Source: Nocardioides sp. Root240
GTDB taxonomy: Bacteria; Actinomycetota; Actinomycetes; Propionibacteriales; Nocardioidaceae
Assembly: GCF_001428825.1 (NCBI RefSeq)
Contig: NZ_LMIT01000013.1
Coordinates: 164,183-228,182, forward strand
Direction: 5' to 3'
DNA length: 64,000 nucleotides
The notes under the pieces were generated by a model that saw only the letters and a list, made by a program, of their open reading frames with translations, was not told the DNA's origin and made no database searches. The position numbers and the translations under genes are program-made. Below, piece after piece: positions 23,437 through 31,828 of this stretch; the stretch's first letter is position 1; each line of letters opens with the position of its first letter.

Positions 23437-24654
23437 ATGGACCAGCCCGTGCCCGAGGACTACCAGCCGCGGCTGCGCTGGTACGGGCACGCGTGGCGCT
23501 ACGCGCTGTCCCTCGCGCTCGGCCTCGTCGTGTGGTCGCCGGTGATGGAGGCCCAGCTCGACGAGCATCCCGCGCTGTTCTGGGTCGACCTGCTGGTCGG
23601 GCTCCTTGCCTTCGTCCTGGTCGCCTTCCGTCGCCGCTGGCCGTTCACCATCGCGCTGGTGACGATCCTGATGGCGCCCCTGAGCTCGCTGTCGGCCGGA
23701 CCGGCGGCCCTCGCCACGGTCTCCCTCGCGACCCGCCGCCGCTGGTGGCAGGTGATCACGATCGGCGCGCTCAACGTCGTGTTCAGCCTGGTCTACTACG
23801 CCGTCCAGCCCAGCGACTCGGTCGACCCCTGGTACGTCAACCTCGGGGTCACGGTCGCCGTCGTCATGGCCATCACCGCCTGGGGCATGTTCATCGGCTC
23901 GCGCCGCGAGCTGCTCTGGACGCTGCGCCAGCGCGCCGAGACCGCCGAGGCCGAGCGCGACCTCCGCGCCGCCCGGGCGCGCTCCAACGAGCGGGCCCGG
24001 ATCGCCCGCGAGATGCACGATGTGCTCGCGCACCGGATCTCCCAGATCTCCCTGCACGCCGGCGCGCTGACCTTCCGCCAGGACCTCAGCGCCGACGAGA
24101 TGCGCAGCAGCGTCGCGGTGATCCAGGCCAAGGCCCACGAGGCGCTCACCGACCTGCGCGAGGTGCTGGGCGTGCTCCGCGACGACGAGGTGGCCGTGCC
24201 GCTGACCGGCCCGCAGCCGACGTACGACGACCTGGGGAGGCTGGTCGACGACGCCCGGGCTGCCGGCGCCGCCATCGTGTACGACGACCGCCTCGCCGGC
24301 CACGAGCCGCCTCCGGCCGGGGTCGCGCGCACGGCGTACCGGATCGTGCAGGAGGGCATCACGAACGCGACCAAGCACGCGCCCGCCGCCACCTTGCACG
24401 TCGAGCTGTCCGGGTCGCCGCAGGACGGGGTCGAGGTGGTGCTGCGCAACGCCCTCGGGTTCGGGCCGACCCACACCCCCGGCGCCGGGCTGGGCCTGGT
24501 CGGCCTGACCGAGCGGGCCGAGCTGCGCGGCGGCTGGCTCGCGCACGGCATCGAGGACGGCTCGACCGACGGGCTGCGCCAGCCGAGCTTCGTGCTGCGT
24601 GCGTGGCTACCGTGGTCCTCCGACGAGACGGGCGGGAGGCCTGCGGGTGAGTGA
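23437..24654 (+). CDS. sensor histidine kinase, HisKA_3 (NarL-partner) type
   Basis: A 405-residue kinase with five to six membrane helices in residues about 20-150, no large extracytoplasmic domain, and a coiled linker. The dimerisation/phosphoacceptor helix is NERARIAREMHDVLAHRISQIS (His about residue 194). The ATPase has TAYRIVQEGITNATKHA (N box) and GAGLGLVGLTERAE (G box). This architecture senses membrane stress or exporter state. TAGCCT (23425-23430) is 6 bases before the ATG (leaderless). The last codons overlap the response regulator. Confidence 0.92.
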   Translation: MDQPVPEDYQPRLRWYGHAWRYALSLALGLVVWSPVMEAQLDEHPALFWVDLLVGLLAFVLVAFRRRWPFTIALVTILMAPLSSLSAGPAALATVSLATRRRWWQVITIGALNVVFSLVYYAVQPSDSVDPWYVNLGVTVAVVMAITAWGMFIGSRRELLWTLRQRAETAEAERDLRAARARSNERARIAREMHDVLAHRISQISLHAGALTFRQDLSADEMRSSVAVIQAKAHEALTDLREVLGVLRDDEVAVPLTGPQPTYDDLGRLVDDARAAGAAIVYDDRLAGHEPPPAGVARTAYRIVQEGITNATKHAPAATLHVELSGSPQDGVEVVLRNALGFGPTHTPGAGLGLVGLTERAELRGGWLAHGIEDGSTDGLRQPSFVLRAWLPWSSDETGGRPAGE

Positions 24655-25312
24655 CGTGACCGAGGTGCTGATCGTCGACGACGACCCGCTGGTGCGCTCC
24701 GCCCTCGCCCTGATGCTGGGCGGGCAGGCCGACATCGCGGTGGTCGGCGAGGCACCCGACGGCCGCGCCGGTGTGCGGATGGCGCGCGAGCTCTCCCCCG
24801 ACGTGGTGCTGATGGACATCCGGATGCCGGTGCTCGACGGACTCGCCGCGACCCGGCTGCTGCACGGCGAGCCCCGTCCGCCGCGGGTGATCGTGCTGAC
24901 CACCTTCGACGCCGACGACTACGTCGTCGGCGCGCTGGCCGCCGGCGCCGACGGCTTCCTGCTCAAGGACACGCCTCCCGGCGAGATCGTCGCCGCCATC
25001 CGCAAGGTCGCCGACGGCGACCCGATGCTCTCCCCCTCCGTCACCCGCACGCTGATCGAGCGGGTGCGCACCGACTCCGGCGACGGCCGCGCCGCCGACG
25101 CCCAGCGCCGGCTCGAGCGGCTCACCGAGCGCGAGCTGGAGGTCGCCGGCGCGGTCGGGCGCGGGCTCTCGAACGCGGAGATCGCGCGCGAGCTCCACCT
25201 GTCCGTGCCGACCGTGAAGGGGCACGTGTCGCGGCTGTTCGAGAAGCTGCAGACGACCAACCGGGTGCAGATCGCGTTGTGCATCCGGGACGCCGGGCAC
25301 CCGGTGGAGTGA
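24647..25312 (+). CDS. LuxR/NarL-type response regulator
   Basis: A 221-residue regulator. The receiver domain (about 1-120) has the acidic pair in LIVDDDP, phospho-Asp in VVLMDIRMP, and Lys in GFLLKDTPP. The HTH domain is LTERELEVAGAVGRGLSNAEIARELHLSVPTVKGHVSRLFEKL. The GTG at 24647 overlaps the kinase stop by 8 bases and is preceded by a GGGAGG at 24633. Likely controls the divergent ABC exporter operon. Confidence 0.93.
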   Translation: MSDVTEVLIVDDDPLVRSALALMLGGQADIAVVGEAPDGRAGVRMARELSPDVVLMDIRMPVLDGLAATRLLHGEPRPPRVIVLTTFDADDYVVGALAAGADGFLLKDTPPGEIVAAIRKVADGDPMLSPSVTRTLIERVRTDSGDGRAADAQRRLERLTERELEVAGAVGRGLSNAEIARELHLSVPTVKGHVSRLFEKLQTTNRVQIALCIRDAGHPVE

Positions 25313-25316
25313 GCCC

Positions 25317-26138
25317 TCAGAGCTCGTAGACCGCGCCCATCGCGGCGAGCTCGGTCGGCCCGTCGTAGGTCTTGTTGGCCTCGGCCAGCATGGTCTGCGC
25401 GTCGTGCCAGGGCGGGACGTGCGTGACGATGAGCCGCTTCGCGCGCGCCCGCGTCGCGATCTCGCCGGCCTCCTCGCCGGTGAGGTGCAGGTTCGGCGGG
25501 TTGTCGTCGCAGGAGCGGAAGGACGCCTCACACAGGAACAGGTCGGCGTCGGCGGCGATCGCGTCGAGCGCGTCGGTCGGGCCGGTGTCGCCGCTGTAGC
25601 CGATGACCTTGCCGAACGCGCTCAGCCGCAGGCCGTACGCCGGCACGGGGTGGTCGACCTCGAAGGGCTCGATCGTGAAGGGCCCGATCGTGATCGGCTT
25701 GGAGTAGACGCGGAAGGAGAACTCCTCGCGCATCCCCGGCTTGCGGGGCAGGTCGTAGGCCTTGGCGAGCCGCTTGGCGGTGCCCTTCGGGCCCCAGACC
25801 GGGATCCGCGGCTGGGTGCCGGTGGGGTGGTACTTGCGCAGGACGTAGTAGCTCGTCATGTCGACGCAGTGGTCGGCGTGCAGGTGGCTGATGAAGACCG
25901 CGTCGACCTGGAGCGGGTCGACGTAGCGCTGGAGGACGCCGAGCGCACCGTTGCCCATGTCGAGCACCAGGCTCCACGTGCGCAGCGCGTCACTCGCCTG
26001 GACGAGGTAGCAGCTGGCCGGCGAGTCCGGTCCCGGGTAGGAGCCCGAGCAGCCGACGACCGTCACCCTCACGGTGTGGTCGTCGACCTCGCCCGCCACG
26101 CGCAGCCGCGTCGTCTCCGGAGCCACGTCTTCACTCAT
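25317..26138 (-). CDS. metallo-beta-lactamase fold phosphodiesterase (Rv1339-like)
   Basis: A 273-residue MBL hydrolase. Metal ligands: SHLHADHCVD, then VDHPVPAYG, GYSGDTGPTD and the final THVPPWHD. Close in order and context to M. tuberculosis Rv1339, for which cyclic-nucleotide phosphodiesterase activity was reported; RNase Z-like proteins are the wider family. ATG overlaps the murI stop (4 bases). The rph gene that follows directly in mycobacteria is 4.8 kb away here. Confidence 0.88.
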   Translation of the reverse strand: MSEDVAPETTRLRVAGEVDDHTVRVTVVGCSGSYPGPDSPASCYLVQASDALRTWSLVLDMGNGALGVLQRYVDPLQVDAVFISHLHADHCVDMTSYYVLRKYHPTGTQPRIPVWGPKGTAKRLAKAYDLPRKPGMREEFSFRVYSKPITIGPFTIEPFEVDHPVPAYGLRLSAFGKVIGYSGDTGPTDALDAIAADADLFLCEASFRSCDDNPPNLHLTGEEAGEIATRARAKRLIVTHVPPWHDAQTMLAEANKTYDGPTELAAMGAVYEL

Positions 26139-26968
26139 GCAAGTCCCCCTGCGAACTGTCCTGCCGCCACCAGCTCGGGGCCGAGGAAGCGACGCCCGAT
26201 CGTCTCGAACTCCGCCGGGGAGCCGGTCGTGGTGAAGGTGTACGTCGGCACGCCGGTCGGGCGCATCAGCCCGGTGTCGGCGAGGCGGCGGTACACGTCC
26301 TTCGCGCACTCCTCGGCGCTGCTCACCAGCGTCACCTCGTCGCCCATGACGTAGGAGATGACGCCGGTCAGCAACGGGTAGTGGGTGCAACCGAGGATCA
26401 GGGTGTCGATGCCCAGCTCGCTGAGCGGGTCGAGGTACTCGTGGGCGACGGCGATCAGCTCGTCGCCGCCGGTCACGCCGGCCTCGACGAAGTCGACGAA
26501 GCGCGGGCAGGCGCGGGTCGTCAGGTCGATGTGGGGCGCGGCGGCGAAGGCGTCGTCGTAGGCCAGCGACTCGGCGGTCGCGCGGGTGGAGATGACGCCG
26601 ATCCGGCCGTTGCGCGACGCGGCGACGGCACGACGGGTCGCGGGGAGGATCACCTCGACGACGGGCACGTCGTAGCGCTCGCGGGCGTCGCGGAGCATCG
26701 CCGCGCTCGCGGAGTTGCACGCGATCACGAGGGCCTTCACACCCTGCTCGACGAGGTGGTCGAGGCACTCGAGGGCGTACTCGCGGACCTCGCCGATGGG
26801 CTTGGGGCCGTAGGGCTGGCGAGCCGTGTCGCCGACGTAGGTGATCGACTCGTGCGGCAGCTGGTCGATCACCGACCGCGCCACGGTGAGACCGCCGAAG
26901 CCGGAATCGAAGATCCCGATCGGGGCGTCGAGATCGACGCCGACGTCGCGTTGGTCTGGGTGCCGCAC
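26135..26968 (-). CDS. murI: glutamate racemase
   Basis: Supplies D-glutamate for peptidoglycan; 277 residues. Catalytic cysteines are in VIACNSASAAMLRD and LILGCTHYPLL, with the N-terminal IGIFDSGFGGLTVARSV and YVGDTARQPYGPKP motifs. The GTG at 26968 has TAGTCT (26980-26975) 6 bases upstream, a leaderless arrangement. First of a murI-MBL pair that is conserved in actinobacteria. Confidence 0.95.
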   Translation of the reverse strand: MRHPDQRDVGVDLDAPIGIFDSGFGGLTVARSVIDQLPHESITYVGDTARQPYGPKPIGEVREYALECLDHLVEQGVKALVIACNSASAAMLRDARERYDVPVVEVILPATRRAVAASRNGRIGVISTRATAESLAYDDAFAAAPHIDLTTRACPRFVDFVEAGVTGGDELIAVAHEYLDPLSELGIDTLILGCTHYPLLTGVISYVMGDEVTLVSSAEECAKDVYRRLADTGLMRPTGVPTYTFTTTGSPAEFETIGRRFLGPELVAAGQFAGGLA

Positions 26969-27046
26969 CCGCTCAGACTACGGCGTCCCCGGCCCGGCAG
27001 TCGGCATTCAGGGACCGAGATCACGTGAGTACCTATGCTGGGGTCC

Positions 27047-28108
27047 GTGACAACGCCTCGACGGATCGGGCCCACGACGGCGGTCGTCGTACTGGTCCTC
27101 ACCACCGCCCTCAGCCTGCTGTCCGGCTGCGCCCAGGACCCGCCCGGAGCCCCCACGCGGACGGCGGTCCAGTCCGCCCAGGTCGCGGCGCCCCACGCGA
27201 CGCGCGTCGTCGCGATCTCGCTCGACGGCCTCAACCCGTCGGCGATCACCAAGCTCGGGCGCACCCGGCTGCCGAACCTGTACCGGATGCTCGACGAGGG
27301 TGCCTTCACCCTCAACGCCCGCGCCCAGGTCGAGCAGACGGTGACCCTGCCCAACCACACGAGCATGGTGACCAGCCGGCGCATCAACCGCGCCGCGGGC
27401 GGGCACGGCGTGACGTGGAACGTCCACCGGCCCGGCACGACCGTCCAGCGCGCGGCCGGCCACGACGTGTCGTCGGTGTTCCGGGTGGTGCACGCGGCCG
27501 GCGGCTCGACGAGCATGTTCTCGACGAAGGTGAAGTTCTCGCTCTTCCAGCGGTCCTGGCCGGTCGCCGTCGACCGCAGCGTGATCCGCGAGCAGGACGA
27601 CACGACGCTGACGACCCTCTTCCGCCAGGACCTGCTGGCCAACACGCGGGCCTTCGCCTTCCTGCACCTGGGCCTCGCCGACCAGACGGGGCACGCGAGC
27701 GGCTGGATGAGCACGGCGTACCTCCACGCGGTGATCAAGCTCGACCGGCTCGTCGGGCAGGTGCTGGCCACGATCCGCAACACCCCGCGCCTGCGCAGCT
27801 CGACGTTCGTGATCCTGACCTCCGACCACGGCGGCACACCGGGTACGACGAGCCACGACGTCGCGACGCGGTACGCCAACTACCGCATCCCGTTCGTGGT
27901 GTGGGGCGTCGGCGTCGACCACGCGAACCTCTACCGGCTCAACTCCCCCACCCAGTTCAAGGACCCGGGCCGCACGCGTCCGGGCTTCACCGGGGTGCAG
28001 CCGATCCGCAACGGCGACATGGCGAACCTCGCCACCGACGTCCTCGGCCTGGGCCCGGTGCCGGGCAGCCTCTGGAACAAGCGGCAACGGCTCACCTGGC
28101 ACCGCTGA
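27047..28108 (+). CDS. alkaline phosphatase/nucleotide pyrophosphatase family lipoprotein
   Basis: A 353-residue exported protein. Signal peptide with lipobox LLSGC, then the catalytic domain: VVAISLDGLNPSAITKL (metal Asp), QTVTLPNHTSMVTS (nucleophile Thr), HLGLADQTGH and LTSDHGGTPG (metal Asp/His). This is the type I phosphodiesterase/nucleotide pyrophosphatase fold. Probable hydrolysis of phosphodiester or phosphate ester bonds at the outer membrane surface. TATGCT (27034-27039) lies 7 bases before the GTG at 27047, so this start is favoured over the ATG at 27035, which overlaps the hexamer. Confidence 0.87.
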   Translation: MTTPRRIGPTTAVVVLVLTTALSLLSGCAQDPPGAPTRTAVQSAQVAAPHATRVVAISLDGLNPSAITKLGRTRLPNLYRMLDEGAFTLNARAQVEQTVTLPNHTSMVTSRRINRAAGGHGVTWNVHRPGTTVQRAAGHDVSSVFRVVHAAGGSTSMFSTKVKFSLFQRSWPVAVDRSVIREQDDTTLTTLFRQDLLANTRAFAFLHLGLADQTGHASGWMSTAYLHAVIKLDRLVGQVLATIRNTPRLRSSTFVILTSDHGGTPGTTSHDVATRYANYRIPFVVWGVGVDHANLYRLNSPTQFKDPGRTRPGFTGVQPIRNGDMANLATDVLGLGPVPGSLWNKRQRLTWHR

Positions 28109-28133
28109 CGCGCGGGCCAGACACGTCCCAGGG

Positions 28134-28988
28134 TCAGCGGCGCAGCTCGCGCAGCGTCGGCCACGGGTTGAGGCGGCAGCCAGCGGTGCCCTTCGACTGC
28201 TGCATCATCACCGGCGCCAGGGCGCCGCGGCGCGGACAGCTCGCGTGGCCCTTGCCGAGCCAGTGCCCGGTCTCGTGGTTGACGACCATGTGCCGGTAGT
28301 CGCGCAGCGACCGCCCGGCGCGGTTCCAGGCGGGCGAGGCGTGCTTCCACCGCTCCACGTTGATCACCACGTTGCGGCCGACCCGGCACGACCACTGGGA
28401 GCTGCAGACCGAGGAGAAGCCGGGCACCTGGGCGGCAGCGGCCAGCCACAGGGTCAGGGTGCCGCCGGAGCGGACCCGCACGAAGCGCACACCCCGGGCA
28501 CGCCAGCCGCGCGGGTCGTCGTAGGTCTCCTGGGCGAGACGGGCGAACGTGGCGACATTGGCCCGCACCACGCCCTTGGTACGCACGGTGTAGCGCACCA
28601 CGCGGCGCACGTCGACGCGGTGCAGGATCGCGCCGGTCGTCACCGACGCGATCGCCGAGGTCCACTCGGGACGGGCCACGGTGACGCGGACCGTCAGGCG
28701 GTGGCCCACGTCGCCCGGGAGGATCGGGTGCCGCCGGGTGGTGGCGCCGACGAGGGCGAGGCCGTCGCGGAACCACCGGTAGCGCACCGTCGCCGGCGCC
28801 GGTTCCCACCGGCCGGGCTCCGCGACCAGGGTCTGGCCGAAGCGTCGGACACCGGTGATCGAGGGAGCCTCGACCTGGACGAGGGTGGGCGGCTGCTCGG
28901 GGTCCTCCGGCCCGGCGACCGCGGCCGTCGCGGGCGCGGCCGTGACCAGGCAGCACAGGGCGAGCACCAGGCCGAGAAGTCGCGTCAT
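28134..28988 (-). CDS. DUF3152 secreted metzincin-like protease with Ig-like domain
   Basis: A 284-residue secreted protein. Signal peptide (1-22), then an Ig-like repeat of the PSITGVRRFGQTL...YRWFRDGLALVGAT...LTVRVTV type common in actinobacterial surface proteins (about 42-106). A DUF3152 domain (about 120-284) carries VNHETGHWLGKGH, the HExxHxxGxxH zinc motif of metzincins, and a following VMMQQS that fits the Met-turn. Cysteines are paired around SSVCSSQWSC. Convergent with the phosphatase gene. Confidence 0.85.
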   Translation of the reverse strand: MTRLLGLVLALCCLVTAAPATAAVAGPEDPEQPPTLVQVEAPSITGVRRFGQTLVAEPGRWEPAPATVRYRWFRDGLALVGATTRRHPILPGDVGHRLTVRVTVARPEWTSAIASVTTGAILHRVDVRRVVRYTVRTKGVVRANVATFARLAQETYDDPRGWRARGVRFVRVRSGGTLTLWLAAAAQVPGFSSVCSSQWSCRVGRNVVINVERWKHASPAWNRAGRSLRDYRHMVVNHETGHWLGKGHASCPRRGALAPVMMQQSKGTAGCRLNPWPTLRELRR

Positions 28989-29027
28989 GTCTCCCCAATC
29001 TACGGGGAGGAGCGGGTGGATCAGGGC

Positions 29028-29996
29028 TCAGGCCCAGAGCTGGCCCTCGAGGCGGTCCTCGGCCTCGTCGATCGTGCCTTCGTAGGCACCCGTGGAGAGG
29101 TACTTCCACCCGCCGTCGGCCACGACGAAGGCGATGTCGGCCCGCTCGCCCGCCTTGGCGGCCTTCGCCGCCTGGCCGAGCGCGGCGTGCAGGATCGCGC
29201 CCGACGAGATGCCGGCGAAGATGCCCTCGAGCTCGAGCAGCTCGCGCACCCGTCGTACGGCGTCGCGCGGTCCGACCGAGAAGCGGCTGTCGATCAGCTC
29301 GGCGTCGTAGAGCTCGGGCACGAAGCCCTCGTCGAGGTTGCGCAGGCCGTAGACGAGCTCGCCGTAGCGCGGCTCGGCGGCGACGATCCGCACGTCCGGC
29401 TGCGCACGGCGGAAGAACCGGGACACGCCCATCAGCGTCCCGGTCGTGCCGAGGCCCGCGACGAAGTGGGTGATCGAGGGCAGGTCCGCGAAGATCTCGG
29501 GACCGGTGCCCTCCTCGTGCGCGAGCGCGTTGGCGGCGTTGCCGTACTGGTAGAGCATCACCCAGTCGGGGTGCTCGGCCGCCATCAGCTTGGCGACGCG
29601 GACGGCCTCGTTGGAGCCGCCGGCCGCGGGCGAGGAGACGATCTCGGCGCCCCACATCCGCAGCAGCTGGCGCCGCTCCTCGGAGGTGTTCTCGGGCATC
29701 ACGAACACGGTGCGGTAGCCCTTGAGCTTGGCCGCCATCGCGATCGAGATGCCGGTGTTGCCGGAGGTCGGCTCGAGGATCGTGCAGCCGGGACGCAGCG
29801 TGCCGTCCTTCTCCGCCTCCTCGATCATCCGCAGCGCCGGCCGGTCCTTGATCGAGCCGGTCGGGTTGCGGTCCTCGAGCTTGGCCCAGATCCGCACCTC
29901 GGGCGCACCCGGGGTGTTGAAGGGCGCCGACAGACGCGGCAGACCCACCAGCGGCGTACCGCCGACGGAGGTCAGCAGGCTGTCGTAGCGCACCAT
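29028..29996 (-). CDS. cysM: CysO-dependent cysteine synthase
   Basis: A PLP enzyme of 322 residues that in mycobacteria condenses O-phosphoserine with thiocarboxylated CysO. PLP Lys50 is in NPTGSIKDRPA; EPTSGNTGIS binds the amino acid carboxylate and GLGTTGTLMG the PLP phosphate. The whole protein, including the C-terminal LEGQLWA that caps the active site, closely follows mycobacterial CysM rather than O-acetylserine sulfhydrylases. It lies 14 bases after cysO in a mec-cysO-cysM operon. Confidence 0.96.
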   Translation of the reverse strand: MVRYDSLLTSVGGTPLVGLPRLSAPFNTPGAPEVRIWAKLEDRNPTGSIKDRPALRMIEEAEKDGTLRPGCTILEPTSGNTGISIAMAAKLKGYRTVFVMPENTSEERRQLLRMWGAEIVSSPAAGGSNEAVRVAKLMAAEHPDWVMLYQYGNAANALAHEEGTGPEIFADLPSITHFVAGLGTTGTLMGVSRFFRRAQPDVRIVAAEPRYGELVYGLRNLDEGFVPELYDAELIDSRFSVGPRDAVRRVRELLELEGIFAGISSGAILHAALGQAAKAAKAGERADIAFVVADGGWKYLSTGAYEGTIDEAEDRLEGQLWA

Positions 29997-30010
29997 GGGA
30001 TCGACCCGGT

Positions 30011-30301
30011 TCAGCGGGCGCCGCCGGCGACGGCCGGCAGGATGACGACCTGGTCGCCGTCGGAGAGCGCGGCGTCGAGGCTGCCGATGAAGCGCACGTC
30101 CTCGTCGTTGATGTAGACGTTGACGAAGCGGCGCAGCTCGATGCCGTTGCCCTTGTCCTCGACGAGGCGGTCCTTGATGCCGGGGTGGTTGGCCTCGAGG
30201 GAGTCGATGAGCGCGGTCAGCGTCGCGCCGTCGGCGTCGACGGCCTTCTCACCACCGGTGTAGGTGCGCAGGATGGTCGGGATCCGGACCTCGATGGCCA
30301 T
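30011..30301 (-). CDS. cysO: sulfur carrier protein CysO with two extra C-terminal residues
   Basis: A ubiquitin-fold (MoaD/ThiS) protein of 96 residues. VRIPTILRTYTGGEKAV and FVNVYINDEDVRF match mycobacterial CysO. The carrier receives sulfur as a C-terminal glycine thiocarboxylate and donates it to CysM. Here the end reads AVAGGAR, two residues beyond the expected Gly-Gly, so it should need trimming before activation. The preceding mec gene encodes a JAMM peptidase able in principle to do this. The stop of mec and the ATG are separated by one base. Confidence 0.93.
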   Translation of the reverse strand: MAIEVRIPTILRTYTGGEKAVDADGATLTALIDSLEANHPGIKDRLVEDKGNGIELRRFVNVYINDEDVRFIGSLDAALSDGDQVVILPAVAGGAR

Positions 30302-30302
30302 G

Positions 30303-30749
30303 TCAGCTGCTCTCCTCTGAGGGGATGACGGTGTCAACGATGGTGACCTCTTCCTCGGTCACGACGCCGTCGATGATTCTGTAGGACCTGAACTCCACGG
30401 GCCCCGGGTTATTCCCGTGCTCGCGCGTGCTGACGAGCACGTAGTGCGCGCCGGGCTCGCCGGCCAGGTTGATGTCGGTGACGCTGGGGTACGCCTCGGT
30501 CGCGGAGTGCGAGTGGTAGATCACCACCGGCTCCTCGTCGCGGTCGTCCATCTCCTTGTAGAGCTGGAAGAGGTCCGTCGAGTCGTACTCGTAGAACGTC
30601 GGGCTGCCGGCGGCATTGACCATCTCGACGTGCCGCGCGGGCCGGTCGCTCCCGATCGGGCCCACGACCATGCCGCACGCCTCGACCGGGTGGTCCCGCT
30701 TGGCATGCTCCACGAGGGCGTCGTACGTCGCCTGGTCGATCTGCAACAC
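30303..30749 (-). CDS. mec: JAMM/MPN+ metallopeptidase Mec
   Basis: A 148-residue zinc peptidase. Glu in HPVEACG and the signature HSHSATEAYPSVTD give the JAMM Glu-His-x-His-x7-Ser-x2-Asp set. In M. tuberculosis Mec (Rv1334) it releases cysteine from the CysO-cysteine adduct. It could also remove the two residues after Gly-Gly in this CysO. The GTG at 30749 has TACCCT (30762-30757) 7 bases upstream, marking a leaderless operon start. Confidence 0.94.
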   Translation of the reverse strand: MLQIDQATYDALVEHAKRDHPVEACGMVVGPIGSDRPARHVEMVNAAGSPTFYEYDSTDLFQLYKEMDDRDEEPVVIYHSHSATEAYPSVTDINLAGEPGAHYVLVSTREHGNNPGPVEFRSYRIIDGVVTEEEVTIVDTVIPSEESS

Positions 30750-30821
30750 GCGGTCAAGGGTATGGCGTCGGGCCGTCCGGCCCGGAATCGGGCCGCTGCG
30801 CGGGACGCGGCGGGCGCCCGC

Positions 30822-31772
30822 TCAGGCGGCGGGGCTGACCGACTTCGCGCGGATCCGCTCGGGCGTGGGCCAGCGGACGTCGCGCACCCAGCCGACCTTC
30901 TCCATCAGCCAGATGATCCGGGCGGAGGTGTCGAACTGGAAGCGCTTCACGCCGTGGCGGGCGGAGGTGGGGTCGGCGTGGTGGAGGTTGTGCCAGGACT
31001 CGCCGCCGGACGGGATGGCCAGCCACCAGACGTTGCCGGAGAAGTCGCGGGAGGTGAAGGGCCGGTCGCCGAGGGTGTGGCAGATCGAGTTGATCGACCA
31101 CGTGACGTGGTGGATCAGGCCGATCCGGACGATCGTGCCCCAGAAGAAGGCGGTCAGCGCGCCCTGCCACGACCAGGTCAGCAGGAAGCCGAGCACCGGC
31201 GGCAGGAAGATCGAGGTGAGCACCCAGACCCAGAAGGTGCGCGAGATGCGGAGCAGGTCGCGGTCCTTGACGAGGTCGGGTGCGTACTTCTCGATCGGCG
31301 TCTGCTCGGAGTCGAAGAGCCAGCCGACGTGCGCCCAGACGAAGCCCTTGGTCAGGCCGCGCAGGCTGTTGCCGTAGCGCCACGGCGAGTGCGGGTCGCC
31401 GTCCCTGTCGGAGAACTTGTGGTGCTTGCGGTGGTCGGCGACCCAGCGGATGACCGGGCCCTCGATGGCCATCGAGCCGAGGATCGCGAGGGTGACCTTC
31501 ACGGCCCGGTTGGGCTTGAACGACTTGTGCGTGAAGAGCCGGTGGTAGCCGACGGTGATGCCGTGGAGCGTCAGTCCGTACATCACGAAGGTGATCGCGA
31601 TGTCGCTCCAGCCGAGCCATCCGCCCCAGGCGACGGGGATCGCGGCGACGAAGGCGATGAACGGCACGACGATGAACAGGCCGAGGGCGAGGCGTTCGGG
31701 CCACGACTGCTCGTCGCCACCCATGGTGGCGCGCACGCCACCCGGCTCCGGACGGTCGTCGATCGCGGTCAT
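30822..31772 (-). CDS. acyl-CoA/acyl-lipid delta-9 type fatty acid desaturase
   Basis: A di-iron membrane desaturase of 316 residues with four predicted helices. The three His boxes are visible: HRLFTH, HRKHH and HNLHH (in ESWHNLHHADP), plus a later aromatic C terminus. It introduces a double bond into fatty acyl chains, adjusting membrane fluidity. GGGAG lies about 5 bases before the ATG. The region between it and the upstream response regulator has a TAGGCT (31816-31811) that may be its -10. No ferredoxin partner is adjacent. Confidence 0.92.
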   Translation of the reverse strand: MTAIDDRPEPGGVRATMGGDEQSWPERLALGLFIVVPFIAFVAAIPVAWGGWLGWSDIAITFVMYGLTLHGITVGYHRLFTHKSFKPNRAVKVTLAILGSMAIEGPVIRWVADHRKHHKFSDRDGDPHSPWRYGNSLRGLTKGFVWAHVGWLFDSEQTPIEKYAPDLVKDRDLLRISRTFWVWVLTSIFLPPVLGFLLTWSWQGALTAFFWGTIVRIGLIHHVTWSINSICHTLGDRPFTSRDFSGNVWWLAIPSGGESWHNLHHADPTSARHGVKRFQFDTSARIIWLMEKVGWVRDVRWPTPERIRAKSVSPAA

Positions 31773-31828
31773 CGCTGCTCCCTGGGCATCGGTGGGCCTG
31801 CTCAGGCAAGCCTAAGCCCGATGCCGGC

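Noticed and set aside
31794..31822. Possible DtxR/IdeR iron box (CTTAGGC-TT-GCCTGAG on the minus strand) before the desaturase gene
   Set aside because: Only part of the IdeR consensus is matched and one arm base is mismatched; the TAGGCT within it is better explained as a -10 element.
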